This document shows positions 14,351 through 22,357 of a stretch of 32,896 bases of DNA, one piece after another. This DNA comes from Gammaproteobacteria bacterium. Lineage in GTDB: Bacteria; Pseudomonadota; Gammaproteobacteria; Steroidobacterales; Steroidobacteraceae. The notes below the pieces were generated by a model. The model did no database searches. It was not told the origin of the DNA and saw only the letters and a list, made by a program, of their open reading frames with translations. The DNA lies in contig JAQGOE010000227.1 in NCBI GenBank assembly GCA_028293725.1, positions 1 through 32,896 on the forward strand. Direction: 5' to 3'. Positions within the stretch are counted from its first letter, which is position 1; each line of letters starts with the position of its first letter. The position numbers and the translations under genes are program-made.

Positions 14351-15673
14351 TCAGATGGGGATGCGGCCCGGCGCCCGGGCCCGTTCGAGTAGGCGCTCGA
14401 CCGGCAAGGTGATTCGAAGCCCGAGCCCGGCGCCCATCCGGTTGCTCGCCTCGATCGTTCCCCCCTGGGCCGCAACGGCACGCTTGGCGACGGCCAAGCC
14501 GAGCCCGAACCCGGGAGTCGTTTCGTCGGCGCGCACGAACGGTTCGAACAGCGTGGGAAGCGCGGACGCTGGCGCTCCGGGTCCTTCGTCGACGACATCG
14601 ATCTCGTAGCGCCGAGCCGACCTGTCGTAGCCCAGTTTCACGTGTACCGACTGACCGCTCGTGGAGAAGCGAAGCGCGTTGCGGACGACGTTGTCGAGCG
14701 CCCAGCGCACGAGCTCGGTGTTGCCACGCAGGCTTGGGGCGTCGTCGTCGCTCGCCGAGTCGTCCACGTCGGACACGATTTCGACGCCGGCCGCGTCCGC
14801 CTCGAACCGGGCGTCGACCAGCACGCTCTCCAGCAGGGCGGTGAGATCGAAGTAGTCCTCGCCCGGTGAATGTCCGCTCTCGGCCCTCGCCAGGCTGAGC
14901 AGCTCCCGGACGACCGAATCGAGCCGGCGCCCTTCGTATTCGATCCGGTCCAGGGAAGCTTTGACACCGGTTGGATTCTGCCGCGCCAGACCGATGGCAA
15001 GTTGGAGACGGCTCAGCGGGGAGCGGAGCTCGTGCGACACATCGTGCAGCAGGCGTTCGCGCGCCTGGATCGACTGTTCCAACTGCACGGCCATAACGTC
15101 GAAGTCTCGCGCGAGGTCGGCGATCTCGTCATGTCGGCCGCCCATGCCCGGCGCGAGGCGCACCGACATGTCGCCGGCGGCCAGCCGCTCGAATCCCTGC
15201 CGGAGGCGTCTTATCGGCGCGACCAAATACCAGGCCATGACGACCCCGAAGATCGGCCCGAAGAACAAGGCGAGGATCATGGGCTCGATCGGCATGGTCA
15301 GCAGGAACCGCGTGCCGCCCTTATAGTGGTAGCGGAGCCGGAACGCCGCGCCGTCCGGTCCACTGACCTGGCGCTCGATGACCGAGTCGGACCTGGTCAG
15401 CGGCGCAGGCCGTGCGGAGGGCGGCACGATCTCCACCCGGCTGCGTTCCGACGCGGGCAGGGAATCGCGCACCCTCATGGCGGAGACCTCGCCCATCCGG
15501 CTCAAGGCCGTTCCAACAGCGTCCAGGACGACGGGAGCCGCGCGCTGGGCCAGGAGGTCGTCCTGCGTCGTGACCGGGGGGTCGAGGATCACAATGACCC
15601 AGATCAGCTGGGTGAGGACGAAAAAGGCCACCCAGAAGGCCAGCACGAGTTTCCAGAACAGGCCGCCCTTCAC
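14351..15673 (-). CDS. Sensor histidine kinase of an OmpR-type two-component system
   Basis: This 440-residue membrane kinase starts at a GTG overlapping the regulator stop (GTGA). Helix 1 lies at about 8-30, a short periplasmic domain at 31-125 and helix 2 at about 128-150. A HAMP linker follows (PIRRLRQGFERLAAGDMSVR), then the phosphoacceptor His214 in LLHDVSHELRSPLSRLQ. The N-box is WALDNVVRNALRFS and the ATP-binding G-boxes are DEGPG and GFGLGLAVAKR. The layout is CpxA/EnvZ-like. The small periplasmic sensor suggests detection of envelope stress or a periplasmic ligand. It probably controls the adjacent receptor or flavocytochrome genes, by position only. Confidence 0.95.
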   Translation of the reverse strand: MKGGLFWKLVLAFWVAFFVLTQLIWVIVILDPPVTTQDDLLAQRAAPVVLDAVGTALSRMGEVSAMRVRDSLPASERSRVEIVPPSARPAPLTRSDSVIERQVSGPDGAAFRLRYHYKGGTRFLLTMPIEPMILALFFGPIFGVVMAWYLVAPIRRLRQGFERLAAGDMSVRLAPGMGGRHDEIADLARDFDVMAVQLEQSIQARERLLHDVSHELRSPLSRLQLAIGLARQNPTGVKASLDRIEYEGRRLDSVVRELLSLARAESGHSPGEDYFDLTALLESVLVDARFEADAAGVEIVSDVDDSASDDDAPSLRGNTELVRWALDNVVRNALRFSTSGQSVHVKLGYDRSARRYEIDVVDEGPGAPASALPTLFEPFVRADETTPGFGLGLAVAKRAVAAQGGTIEASNRMGAGLGLRITLPVERLLERARAPGRIPI

Positions 15674-16380
15674 TGGCGGGCCTTGGCGCGGTAACCAACA
15701 CCCCTGACCGTCTCGATCTCGAGGCCTCCTTCCGAGGCGTTCAGGAGCTTCTGCCGTAAGTTGTTGACGTGGACGTCAATGCTTCTGTCGTAGCTCTCCC
15801 AGGGCCGTCCCAGGACATTGCGCGAGAGTTGGTCCCGGGTTGCGACCCGGTCGCCGAATTGAAGCAACGCCACGAGCAGGTTGAATTCGGTCGTGGTGAG
15901 TTGGATGGGCGCACCCCGCCAGGTCACCCGGCGCGCCGGCGCATTGACCCGAAGTTCAGACAGCGCGATTTCCGCCTCTTTGTCGGCACCGACAGGCGCA
16001 CCGTTGCGCCTGCGCAGCACCGCCCTCAGTCGTGCGACCAATTCGGGCGCGTAGTAGGGCTTAGGCAGGTAGTCGTCCGCGCCGAGCTCGAGCCCGATCA
16101 CCCGGTCGACCTGATCGCCCTTCGCCGTCAGCATGATGATCGGGATTGTGCTTTCTTGTCGTATGCGCCGGAGCAGTTCGATCCCTGTGATCGTCGGCAG
16201 CATGATGTCGAGGATGACAGCATCGTAGACGCCGCTCGTGGCGGCCGCGACGGCTTGCTTGCCGTTGAAGTCAACCGTGACCTTGAAGCCCTCGTTTTCG
16301 AGGTACTGGCGCAACATCGTGCTCAAGTCGACGTCGTCGTCGACCAGCAAGACGTGCGCGCCTGCGCTGTTCGTCCTCAT
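15670..16380 (-). CDS. OmpR/CpxR-type response regulator
   Basis: This 236-residue regulator has an N-terminal receiver (acidic pocket DDD at 14-16, phosphoacceptor Asp58 in LDIMLP, Thr85, Lys107 in PKPYY). The C-terminal winged helix has the OmpR signature TTTEFNLLVALL...RDQLSRNVLG and RSIDVHVNNLRQKL, ending VRGVGYRAKA. It overlaps its kinase by 4 bp. It is divergent from the GntR-like regulator, and the 16381-16582 gap should hold promoters for both. The CpxR resemblance is by pattern; the regulon is not readable from the sequence. Confidence 0.95.
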   Translation of the reverse strand: MRTNSAGAHVLLVDDDVDLSTMLRQYLENEGFKVTVDFNGKQAVAAATSGVYDAVILDIMLPTITGIELLRRIRQESTIPIIMLTAKGDQVDRVIGLELGADDYLPKPYYAPELVARLRAVLRRRNGAPVGADKEAEIALSELRVNAPARRVTWRGAPIQLTTTEFNLLVALLQFGDRVATRDQLSRNVLGRPWESYDRSIDVHVNNLRQKLLNASEGGLEIETVRGVGYRAKARQ

Positions 16381-16582
16381 CTGCCGGACTGTGCCGCTTG
16401 CGGACCCAGTCCGTCACCAGGTTTTTCCAAACCTTTACACAAAGCTTCCCGTGTCCTGACAGCCCTCCATCGATCGACCCGCTATGGTCACCGGGCCGGT
16501 CGGCACGCAATCCCGATCTCGTCGCGGCGCTGGCCGCAGCGCGAGGACCTGGGGAGCGGCCGAGAAGGCGAAAGGGGGGGAT

Positions 16583-17938
16583 ATGCGTCTCAGCTTTTCA
16601 CCGGGGAAGGTCTCCAATGATGCGCGGCGGCTCACGTCCTGCATCATCGGTGCCGACGATCCCACGGGCAACCTGGCCCACGAAGCGGTGTCGGCCGTGG
16701 AAATGCACCTGCTGCAGAGGGGCTGGCCCGTCGGCGAGGCCCTCGGCGCCCTTCCGGATGTCCAGAAGGGCTTAGGCCTCGGTCGCCCGGCCTGTCGCGA
16801 AGCCCTGATCATTCTGGAGGCTCGCGGCCTCCTGGACGTCCGGCGGGGTCCGGGCGGAGGGCTGTTCGTCGCGGCCCCCACGGCGGAGGACGTGGTCGGT
16901 GCCATGCTGATGTATCTGACCATCAGCAGCGCGAGCCGGGATTGCATTCAGGAATTCCGCCTTCTGGTGTGGCGCATGGTTGTGGAAGCCGCCATCGACC
17001 GCAGCTTCGGCGCCCCTGCCGCCAACGCCGGCGAATGGGGTTTCGCCGTCGATCTGGCTCAAGGGATTGGCAACCCGGCCATGGCCTTGGCGGCCCAGAT
17101 CGCCGAAATGCTCGTCCGGAACTGCGAAGGGCGCCCGGCGCCTGGGCACGATGTTCTTCTCGAGCGCGCCTTGAGGGCGCGCGACGCACGGAGGGCGTTC
17201 TCCAGGCTGGAAGATCTGGCCAACCCCATGGACCTCGCCGCCCCGTCGCTGGCGCTGGAGGCGATGGAGCGCAGCTTCGCCCGGTCTGGGCGCAAGTCGG
17301 CCGTGGCCCTCGCGGCGAGAATGACGCGGGAGATGATCCATCGGCCGGAAAAGCTCGAAGCAGAATGGGAGACCGCCGAACGGCTGGGCTACTCGGACGC
17401 GGTGGTCCGGCAGGCGCGGCGGATTCTCCAGGATTTCGGTGTCGTACGCTGCCAACGCGGACGCAAGGGCGCGCTCTGGGGGCCTCCGGCCAGCCCGGCG
17501 GGCGTCATTCGGCTTCTGGCCCCCTGTCTCATCGCGAGCGGCACGACCGCGAGCGACAACGCCGAGGCGGCGAACATCCTGGCCTGCAACGCTCCGCGCC
17601 TTGCGGCCGCGCAAGCCGCCGGATGTGGCCGGGCGCAGACCAGGGTTCTGGGCTCCTTCGCCAACAGTCTGGAGCTGATCGATCTGATCCGCATGGAGAA
17701 TTTGCTGCTGGACCTGGCGGGCAACCCGCTCCTGTCGATCATGACACGGGCGCTGGGGTTGGCGAACCTCCTGAGCCTGGAGGCGAAGATCAGCCTGCAG
17801 AGGCGAGTTGACAGCGTCGCCTTCAACCATCGCATCCTGCGGGCCATCGAGGCCGGCGATGCCGAAACAGCCGGCCTCCTGGCGCGCGCCAAGGGGGAGA
17901 TGCAACAGTCCGAGGCCAGTTATCGCAAGCTCGCATAG
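16583..17938 (+). CDS. GntR/FCD-like transcriptional regulator, apparent tandem fusion
   Basis: The start at 16583 was chosen for its strong AAGGGGGGG ribosome site; an ATG at 16484 in frame lacks one. The 451-residue length is about twice that of a typical FadR/VanR-type regulator. Two winged-helix-like segments are visible, about 30-100 (LGLGRPACREALIILEARGL...GGGLFV) and about 240-302 (LGYSDAVVRQARRILQDFGV...GALWG). Each is followed by a helical FCD-like region (105-215 and 303-450, the latter with LAGNPLLSIM and FNHRILRAIEAGDAETA). The usual metal-binding Asp/His residues of FCD domains are largely absent. It sits between the two-component genes and the membrane-protein pair, and may act on the direct-repeat motifs listed below (inference). 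Confidence 0.8.
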   Translation: MRLSFSPGKVSNDARRLTSCIIGADDPTGNLAHEAVSAVEMHLLQRGWPVGEALGALPDVQKGLGLGRPACREALIILEARGLLDVRRGPGGGLFVAAPTAEDVVGAMLMYLTISSASRDCIQEFRLLVWRMVVEAAIDRSFGAPAANAGEWGFAVDLAQGIGNPAMALAAQIAEMLVRNCEGRPAPGHDVLLERALRARDARRAFSRLEDLANPMDLAAPSLALEAMERSFARSGRKSAVALAARMTREMIHRPEKLEAEWETAERLGYSDAVVRQARRILQDFGVVRCQRGRKGALWGPPASPAGVIRLLAPCLIASGTTASDNAEAANILACNAPRLAAAQAAGCGRAQTRVLGSFANSLELIDLIRMENLLLDLAGNPLLSIMTRALGLANLLSLEAKISLQRRVDSVAFNHRILRAIEAGDAETAGLLARAKGEMQQSEASYRKLA

Positions 17939-17985
17939 CGGGTCAGCGGTGGAGCCAGGCACACCCATTACTATCTATCCTATAC

Positions 17986-18000
17986 TCGACTATCGATTCT
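17986..18000 (-). promoter_or_regulatory. Direct-repeat operator motif, site 1
   Basis: On the minus strand it reads AGAATCGATAGTCGA, matching the sites at 22267, 27368 and 29190. It lies 20 bp before the GTG of the 18020 gene and directly after a possible -10 (TATACT, 17981-17986). That position would suit a repressor. Confidence 0.6.
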
Positions 18001-18019
18001 TTTTTCGAAGGAGGCCCGG

Positions 18020-18517
18020 GTGTCGCTGCGCGAATTTTGCGCCTGGTTGGAAGCTACGCCGTTGAGTCTGTTCATACAGACCACGACCTGGATCATTCCC
18101 ACCGTACAGACGATTCACATCGTGAGCATTGCAGTGGTGATTTCCTCCGTACTGGTGGTGCACCTGCACACGCTCGGCTTCGCGATGCGCAGCCAGTCCA
18201 GTGCAACACTGGCGCGACGTTTTCTGCCTTGGATCTGGACGGCGCTCGTGGTGTTGCTGTCGACCGGCACGATTCTGGTCATTGGTGAGCCCGGTCGCTC
18301 GCTGCCCAACTTCGTGTTTCAGTTGAAAATGGTGCTGGTCCTCGTGGCCGTAGCATTGACGGTGTTCTACCAGCAGCCGTTGCGTCGCGACCCGGTTTTC
18401 TGGGCCGCCACCCGCATGCGCCGCGCCTCCGCCAACACAATCGCCGTTGTGTCGCTTTGCGTTTGGGTTGGAATCGTCTTTGCGGGGCGCTGGATCGCAT
18501 ACGCCATCGACGGCTGA
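18020..18517 (+). CDS. Small four-helix membrane protein (DUF6644-like), pair 2 member a
   Basis: This 165-residue protein starts at a GTG with an excellent GAAGGAGG ribosome site. It has the family pattern: an amphipathic N-terminus (REFCAWLEATPLS), helix 1 with His (PTVQTIHIVSIAVVISSV), helix 2 (about 72-92, LPWIWTALVVLLSTGTILVI), helix 3 (about 100-117) and a C-terminal helix ending FAGRWIAYAI. It is the partner of 18554 and the counterpart of 4018/4533. The conserved helix-1 His and terminal GRWI recur in all members in some form. Function unknown. An operator-like site lies just before it. Confidence 0.85.
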   Translation: MSLREFCAWLEATPLSLFIQTTTWIIPTVQTIHIVSIAVVISSVLVVHLHTLGFAMRSQSSATLARRFLPWIWTALVVLLSTGTILVIGEPGRSLPNFVFQLKMVLVLVAVALTVFYQQPLRRDPVFWAATRMRRASANTIAVVSLCVWVGIVFAGRWIAYAIDG

Positions 18518-18553
18518 GCTTTCGCGGCCCTCATCCGCATCATCGAGATCTTT

Positions 18554-19042
18554 ATGGACCCGACAGCGTTTTTTACCTGGCTGCAACAAACAGGCTGGGC
18601 CACGGCAATCCGGCAGGACGAGACGCTTTTCCCATTGATTGAAAGCGTCCACGTGCTGGCGATCACTGCCGTCCTGGGCACGATTTCAATAGTCGACCTG
18701 CGGCTCATCGGGCTGACCTCACGGGAGCAGCCGATATCAAAAACGATGGATGAGGTACTGCCGCTCACACGCGTCGCGTTCCTCTTTGCGGCACTGACGG
18801 GGACGTTGCTGTTCGCCTCCCATGCCGTTGACTACTCGCGCAAGGGCCCGTTCATCGCCAAGATGTTGCTGCTGAGCGTCGCACTGGTCAACATCGGCGT
18901 TTTTCATTTGATCACCGCGCGCGGCATCGACGCTTGGGATAGAGAGCTGAAGGTGCCTTTGGCGGTCAAGTCGGCTGGGGCCGTATCACTGGGGCTTTGG
19001 ATCGCGATCGTCGCCTGCGGTCGCTGGATCGGCTTCGTCTGA
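18554..19042 (+). CDS. Small four-helix membrane protein (DUF6644-like), pair 2 member b
   Basis: This 162-residue partner of the 18020 gene lies 36 bp downstream. It shows FTWLQQTGW, helix 1 PLIESVHVLAITAVLGT, the loop SIVDLRLIGLTSREQP, a second helix with GTLLFASHAVDY, a third with VFHLITARGIDAW and the C-terminal ACGRWIGFV. Extra His residues in helices 2 and 3 distinguish it and could be haem ligands, though this is speculative. It is followed after 118 bp by the cytochrome c operon. Confidence 0.85.
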   Translation: MDPTAFFTWLQQTGWATAIRQDETLFPLIESVHVLAITAVLGTISIVDLRLIGLTSREQPISKTMDEVLPLTRVAFLFAALTGTLLFASHAVDYSRKGPFIAKMLLLSVALVNIGVFHLITARGIDAWDRELKVPLAVKSAGAVSLGLWIAIVACGRWIGFV

Positions 19043-19160
19043 GGTCCCCTGGCGCCAAGCATTTGGCGTACGAAGTTAACGTTAGTAACGCGCGTAAAAA
19101 ACAGTAAATCACTGTCAGGCCGGAGGTAGTTCGCTAGAATCCCAGTGGAAGCGAGGTTGA

Positions 19161-19871
19161 ATGATCCGTAGCGGAATTGCCTGCGTTGCCGCACTACTGC
19201 TGGGCACCGCTCTCTACCACCAGATCCATGCATCACGGCTCGAAGCCAGGCTGGTTCGCGCGCTGCCGGGTAAGATCGCGACTGATCCCGAACTGATGAA
19301 GTTCGCGCAGTCCGCAGCGCCGGCCGTTTATCGCGAGCACTGCACGGTCTGCCACGGGGCAATGCTCGGGGGCGATCGCGCGCGCGGCGCGCCCAATCTG
19401 GCTGACGACGTATGGTTATACGGCAACGGGGCGATCCACGAAATAGAGCAGACGATTCTCTACGGGATTCGCTCCGGTCATCCCAAGGCTCACAATCTGA
19501 CCGATATGCCCGCGCTCGGACGCACGGGTCAGTTGACGCCACAAGATGTCTCGGACGTTGTCGAATACATCCTCAAGATCAGCACACAGCCGCACGATGA
19601 GACGGCGGTCGAGCGCGGCCGAGCGATCTTCACGGGAGCGGGAGTGTGTTACGACTGTCACGGGGCCGATGCGCTCGGAATATCCGACTACGGCACGCCG
19701 GCGCTGACGGGGCGCGGCGGCACCTGGTTGTACGGCGGCGACCGCGACATCTTGTACAAGACGGTCTGGGACGGACGACACGGCCTGTGTCCGGCGTGGG
19801 CCGGGAAGCTGAGCTTCGTGCAGATTCGCGCGCTGGCCATATGGCTTTACGAGAAGTCGCATCATGAATGA
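19161..19871 (+). CDS. Membrane-anchored dihaem cytochrome c (CcoP-like)
   Basis: This 236-residue protein has an uncleaved-looking N-terminal helix (5-20) and two cytochrome c domains with haem motifs CTVCH (61-65) and CYDCH (163-167). Stretches such as GAPNLADDVWLYG and the second-domain WLYGGDRDILYKTVWDGR...PAW resemble the CcoP subunit of cbb3 oxidases. No oxidase catalytic genes are present, so it is better seen as a stand-alone electron carrier. A Met in DMPALG may be the first axial ligand; the second domain lacks an obvious Met in the usual MPAW position (it reads CPAW). It overlaps the PPIase gene by 8 bp, so the two are translationally coupled. Confidence 0.9.
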   Translation: MIRSGIACVAALLLGTALYHQIHASRLEARLVRALPGKIATDPELMKFAQSAAPAVYREHCTVCHGAMLGGDRARGAPNLADDVWLYGNGAIHEIEQTILYGIRSGHPKAHNLTDMPALGRTGQLTPQDVSDVVEYILKISTQPHDETAVERGRAIFTGAGVCYDCHGADALGISDYGTPALTGRGGTWLYGGDRDILYKTVWDGRHGLCPAWAGKLSFVQIRALAIWLYEKSHHE

Positions 19872-20835
19872 GCCGCTATCCACGCGTGAGCGGTCATCGC
19901 CCACTACGCGGGCAAACGATTTTTTTGATTTCAATCGCACCGATTCGCGACGCTCGTTCTTACTGCTGGCGTTGGGGGCCACCCTCGGGCTGGCAATCGC
20001 AGGCTACGGCTTGTTCACCTCGAAAGGGACCTCAACCAACCGGCTGCCGCCCGAAGATGTTGCCCTCGTCAACCAGAAGCCGATCTATCGCAGCGATTTC
20101 GTGATCCAGACACAGACGCTCTACAGTGTTCCCTTCGAGCAGACCACCTCGCAGCAGCGGCGCAGGGTACTCGATGACATGATCAACGAGGAGCTCATGG
20201 TCCAACGAGGCATCGAGGTGGATCTACCGGGATACGACCCGGATGTGCGCACGACGCTGGTGGGGGGTGTCGAGCTGCAGATGTATGCCGATGTGCTGGC
20301 GAAGTCTCCCACCGACGCGGAGCTCGAGGCCTATTACCAGAAGCACCGTGATAAATACTCGAGCATCGGGATCATGCGGCTGCGCGATCTGATGTTGAAC
20401 ATCACGCCGCAGGAAACGGACACACAGCGTTCCGAGCGCGCAGTGCGGCTCATCGCCGAGCTGCGCCACGGTGCACGACTCGATGATGCGTTCATGGAAA
20501 AAAACGCGCTGCGCGATTCGGGCGCGCTGTTCGTGAGCGGCAGGCCCGATCTGGGTGACATATTCGACTTCGCCGCGCAGGAAAAACTGCAGCCGAAGGT
20601 GTATGCCGCGGTGAAGCAGCTCCCCGCAGGACAGATTTCGGATCCTGTCAGCGCCAGCGACGGGCTTCATATCGTAGTCATGAACGAGCGCAAAGTGCCT
20701 GAAGCGCTGACTTTCAACGCCGTGCGCGAGCGTGTGTGGAACGACCTGAAGACCGAGGCGCAGGACCGGATCAGAAATGCCACCTACAGCTACTTGCGCA
20801 GCAAGGCCGACATTATCGAAGCCGGCTCGTATTGA
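19864..20835 (+). CDS. Membrane-anchored peptidyl-prolyl isomerase-like protein (parvulin type)
   Basis: This 323-residue protein has a cytoplasmic N-terminal tail, one membrane helix (about 31-51) and a periplasmic part. It contains a SurA/PpiD-like helical region (NQKPIYRSDFVIQ through RRRVLDDMINEELMVQRGIEV) and a C-terminal parvulin-like domain (about 165-285). The second conserved His of the domain is kept (GLHIVVM). The first strand, usually containing RHIL, reads LRDLMLN, so isomerase activity is uncertain and a chaperone role is possible. It lies between a dihaem cytochrome c and a HupE/UreJ protein, 11 bp before the latter, and probably helps fold one of them (inference). Confidence 0.88.
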   Translation: MNEPLSTRERSSPTTRANDFFDFNRTDSRRSFLLLALGATLGLAIAGYGLFTSKGTSTNRLPPEDVALVNQKPIYRSDFVIQTQTLYSVPFEQTTSQQRRRVLDDMINEELMVQRGIEVDLPGYDPDVRTTLVGGVELQMYADVLAKSPTDAELEAYYQKHRDKYSSIGIMRLRDLMLNITPQETDTQRSERAVRLIAELRHGARLDDAFMEKNALRDSGALFVSGRPDLGDIFDFAAQEKLQPKVYAAVKQLPAGQISDPVSASDGLHIVVMNERKVPEALTFNAVRERVWNDLKTEAQDRIRNATYSYLRSKADIIEAGSY

Positions 20836-20846
20836 GGGCTCTTGCA

Positions 20847-22067
20847 ATGACGCGTGAGTGCGGGAATGTGCCCGGTGGCTGGCTCGTTCGTCTGATACTG
20901 ACCGCTTGCCTCAGTTGGGTTGTGACGCCGGTGCAAGCGCACGTCAAGAGCGAATCACACAGCACGTGGCGCATCGACGGCGCCAATGTGAGTCTCGATT
21001 ACAGTGTGCCGCTCACAGAGACAGTGCGGCTTGCAACGACCGTCGGCGTGCAGCCCCCCGACCAGCGCTTGCTCGAATACTTCAAAGCTCATCTGTCCGT
21101 TAGTTCGCAGGGCGGGAGCTGTCGCCTGGCGCAGAGCCGCGCGGTGCGCGCCACCGATCAGTTCCGGCGTTTCGAATTCTCGTTCCAGTGTCCGAGCGCT
21201 GCGGACATTCAACTGCATTCCTCCACGTTCTTCGATCTCATCGCATCGCACGTGAACCTGGCGCAGATTGAGACGGCTGATGGCAAGTTCGTGGAGCAGA
21301 TCTTCAATCAGGATCAACAGACCCTGGAGGTCAACGCCGCCGGAGCGACCCTCGAGAACGCGGGGTTCCTGCAGTACGTGGCGATGGGCATCATGCACAT
21401 CTTCACCGGTATCGATCACATGTCCTTCCTCGTGGGACTGGTACTGATCTCACGCCGGACGCGCGACCTGATCTTCGTCATCACGGGCTTCACTCTGGGC
21501 CACAGCGCCACGCTGGCACTCGCGGTAACCGGCATTCTGCGGCCGCACGCCGAGTACATCGACGCGCTGGTTGCATTGACGATTGCGTTGATAGGGGCCG
21601 AGAACATCGCGGTAGCCACGCGTCGTCCCGGGGTTGTCTCGGCCGGTATCGCCGGCCTGCTGCTGGCCATGATCGTAGCGAAACTCCTGGGCTACGGAAC
21701 GCTGCCGCTGTTACTGCTGGTCGGCGCCGCTTTGTTCACAGTCAACTATCTGATGATTTCCGGCCATTTGCGCGACGCCGGCCGCCTGCGGCTGGTGATT
21801 ACCGTCGTCTTCGGGCTGGTGCACGGATTCGGCTTTGCGGCGGGTTTGCTGGAATTCAAGATGCCGCAGGGGCGGCTCGCCGAGTTGCTGCTCGGATTCA
21901 ACCTGGGCGTTGAGATCGGGCAGTTGTCCGTGGTGCTCGTGCTGCTCGGCCTGGTCGCGCTGCTGCGGCGCCTGCGGCTGGCATGGCCCCGGCCCCTCGT
22001 CATCGACACGGCAGCCTCCGGGCTCGTTGGAATCGGTCTGTACTGGTTCCTGGGCCGGAGCTTCTGA
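20847..22067 (+). CDS. HupE/UreJ-type membrane protein with N-terminal periplasmic domain
   Basis: The start at 20847 follows a GAGGGCT site and gives a signal peptide (1-31, ending VQA), after which the mature protein begins HVKSESHSTW. The 406-residue precursor has a periplasmic domain of about 160 residues and then 6-7 helices. These carry the family hallmarks HIFTGIDHMSFL, GHSATLALA, VHGFGFA and FNLGVEIGQ. HupE/UreJ proteins are linked to nickel or other metal transport, but forms with an N-terminal domain (HupE/UreJ_2) occur widely without hydrogenase or urease, as here. The mature N-terminal His with His-rich HSTW may bind metal. It is last in the cytochrome c/PPIase operon. Confidence 0.9.
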   Translation: MTRECGNVPGGWLVRLILTACLSWVVTPVQAHVKSESHSTWRIDGANVSLDYSVPLTETVRLATTVGVQPPDQRLLEYFKAHLSVSSQGGSCRLAQSRAVRATDQFRRFEFSFQCPSAADIQLHSSTFFDLIASHVNLAQIETADGKFVEQIFNQDQQTLEVNAAGATLENAGFLQYVAMGIMHIFTGIDHMSFLVGLVLISRRTRDLIFVITGFTLGHSATLALAVTGILRPHAEYIDALVALTIALIGAENIAVATRRPGVVSAGIAGLLLAMIVAKLLGYGTLPLLLLVGAALFTVNYLMISGHLRDAGRLRLVITVVFGLVHGFGFAAGLLEFKMPQGRLAELLLGFNLGVEIGQLSVVLVLLGLVALLRRLRLAWPRPLVIDTAASGLVGIGLYWFLGRSF

Positions 22068-22259
22068 AGATAACGGCCTGCTTAGCTGCGTGGCGCTGCA
22101 AAGATCACACGGCCGGTCATATCGACCCCATCGAGAGCCCCGACTTCCAGCGAACGGTTTTGCCGTATCGACCCGGGAGGCGCCCTTCAGCTGGGCCGGC
22201 GAGCGCAAACGATCTGGGGCAGCGGTAAAATATCGTCAATACCCTGGTCAGTCGCTAAT

Positions 22260-22289
22260 TCGACAAAGAATCGATACTCCAGATATGAT
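22260..22289 (+). promoter_or_regulatory. Putative promoter of the ALDH-BAL-VOC operon
   Basis: A -35-like TCGACA (22260-22265, 5 of 6 to consensus) is separated by 18 bp from a -10-like TATGAT (22284-22289). The direct-repeat operator motif occupies the spacer, where a bound regulator would block RNA polymerase. The rest of the 22068-22357 gap shows no further gene. Confidence 0.5.
22267..22281 (+). promoter_or_regulatory. Direct-repeat operator motif, site 2
   Basis: AGAATCGATACTCCA, sharing AATCGATA and the downstream TC with sites at 17986 (minus strand), 27368 and 29190. It lies 76 bp before the ALDH start, within the putative promoter spacer. Confidence 0.6.
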
Positions 22290-22295
22290 GGGTAT

Positions 22296-22310
22296 CCCAC
22301 TATCAGTGGG
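22296..22310. repeat. Short perfect palindrome upstream of ALDH
   Basis: CCCACT-ATC-AGTGGG, a 6-bp stem with a 3-base loop, lies between the putative promoter and the ALDH start. No T-run follows, so it is more likely an operator or a leader hairpin than a terminator. Confidence 0.55.
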
Positions 22311-22357
22311 GCGCTCCCCTCATGCGCAGTTGAAATTAACCGCGGAAAGTGTACCCA

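Noticed and set aside
16772..17968. 398-codon minus-strand frame opposite the GntR-like gene
   Set aside because: The + strand product has recognisable winged-helix and FCD segments and a strong ribosome site; the antisense product is low-complexity with no motif.
22296..22310. Hairpin CCCACT-ATC-AGTGGG as a transcription terminator
   Set aside because: No T-tract follows and it sits between the putative promoter and the gene start.
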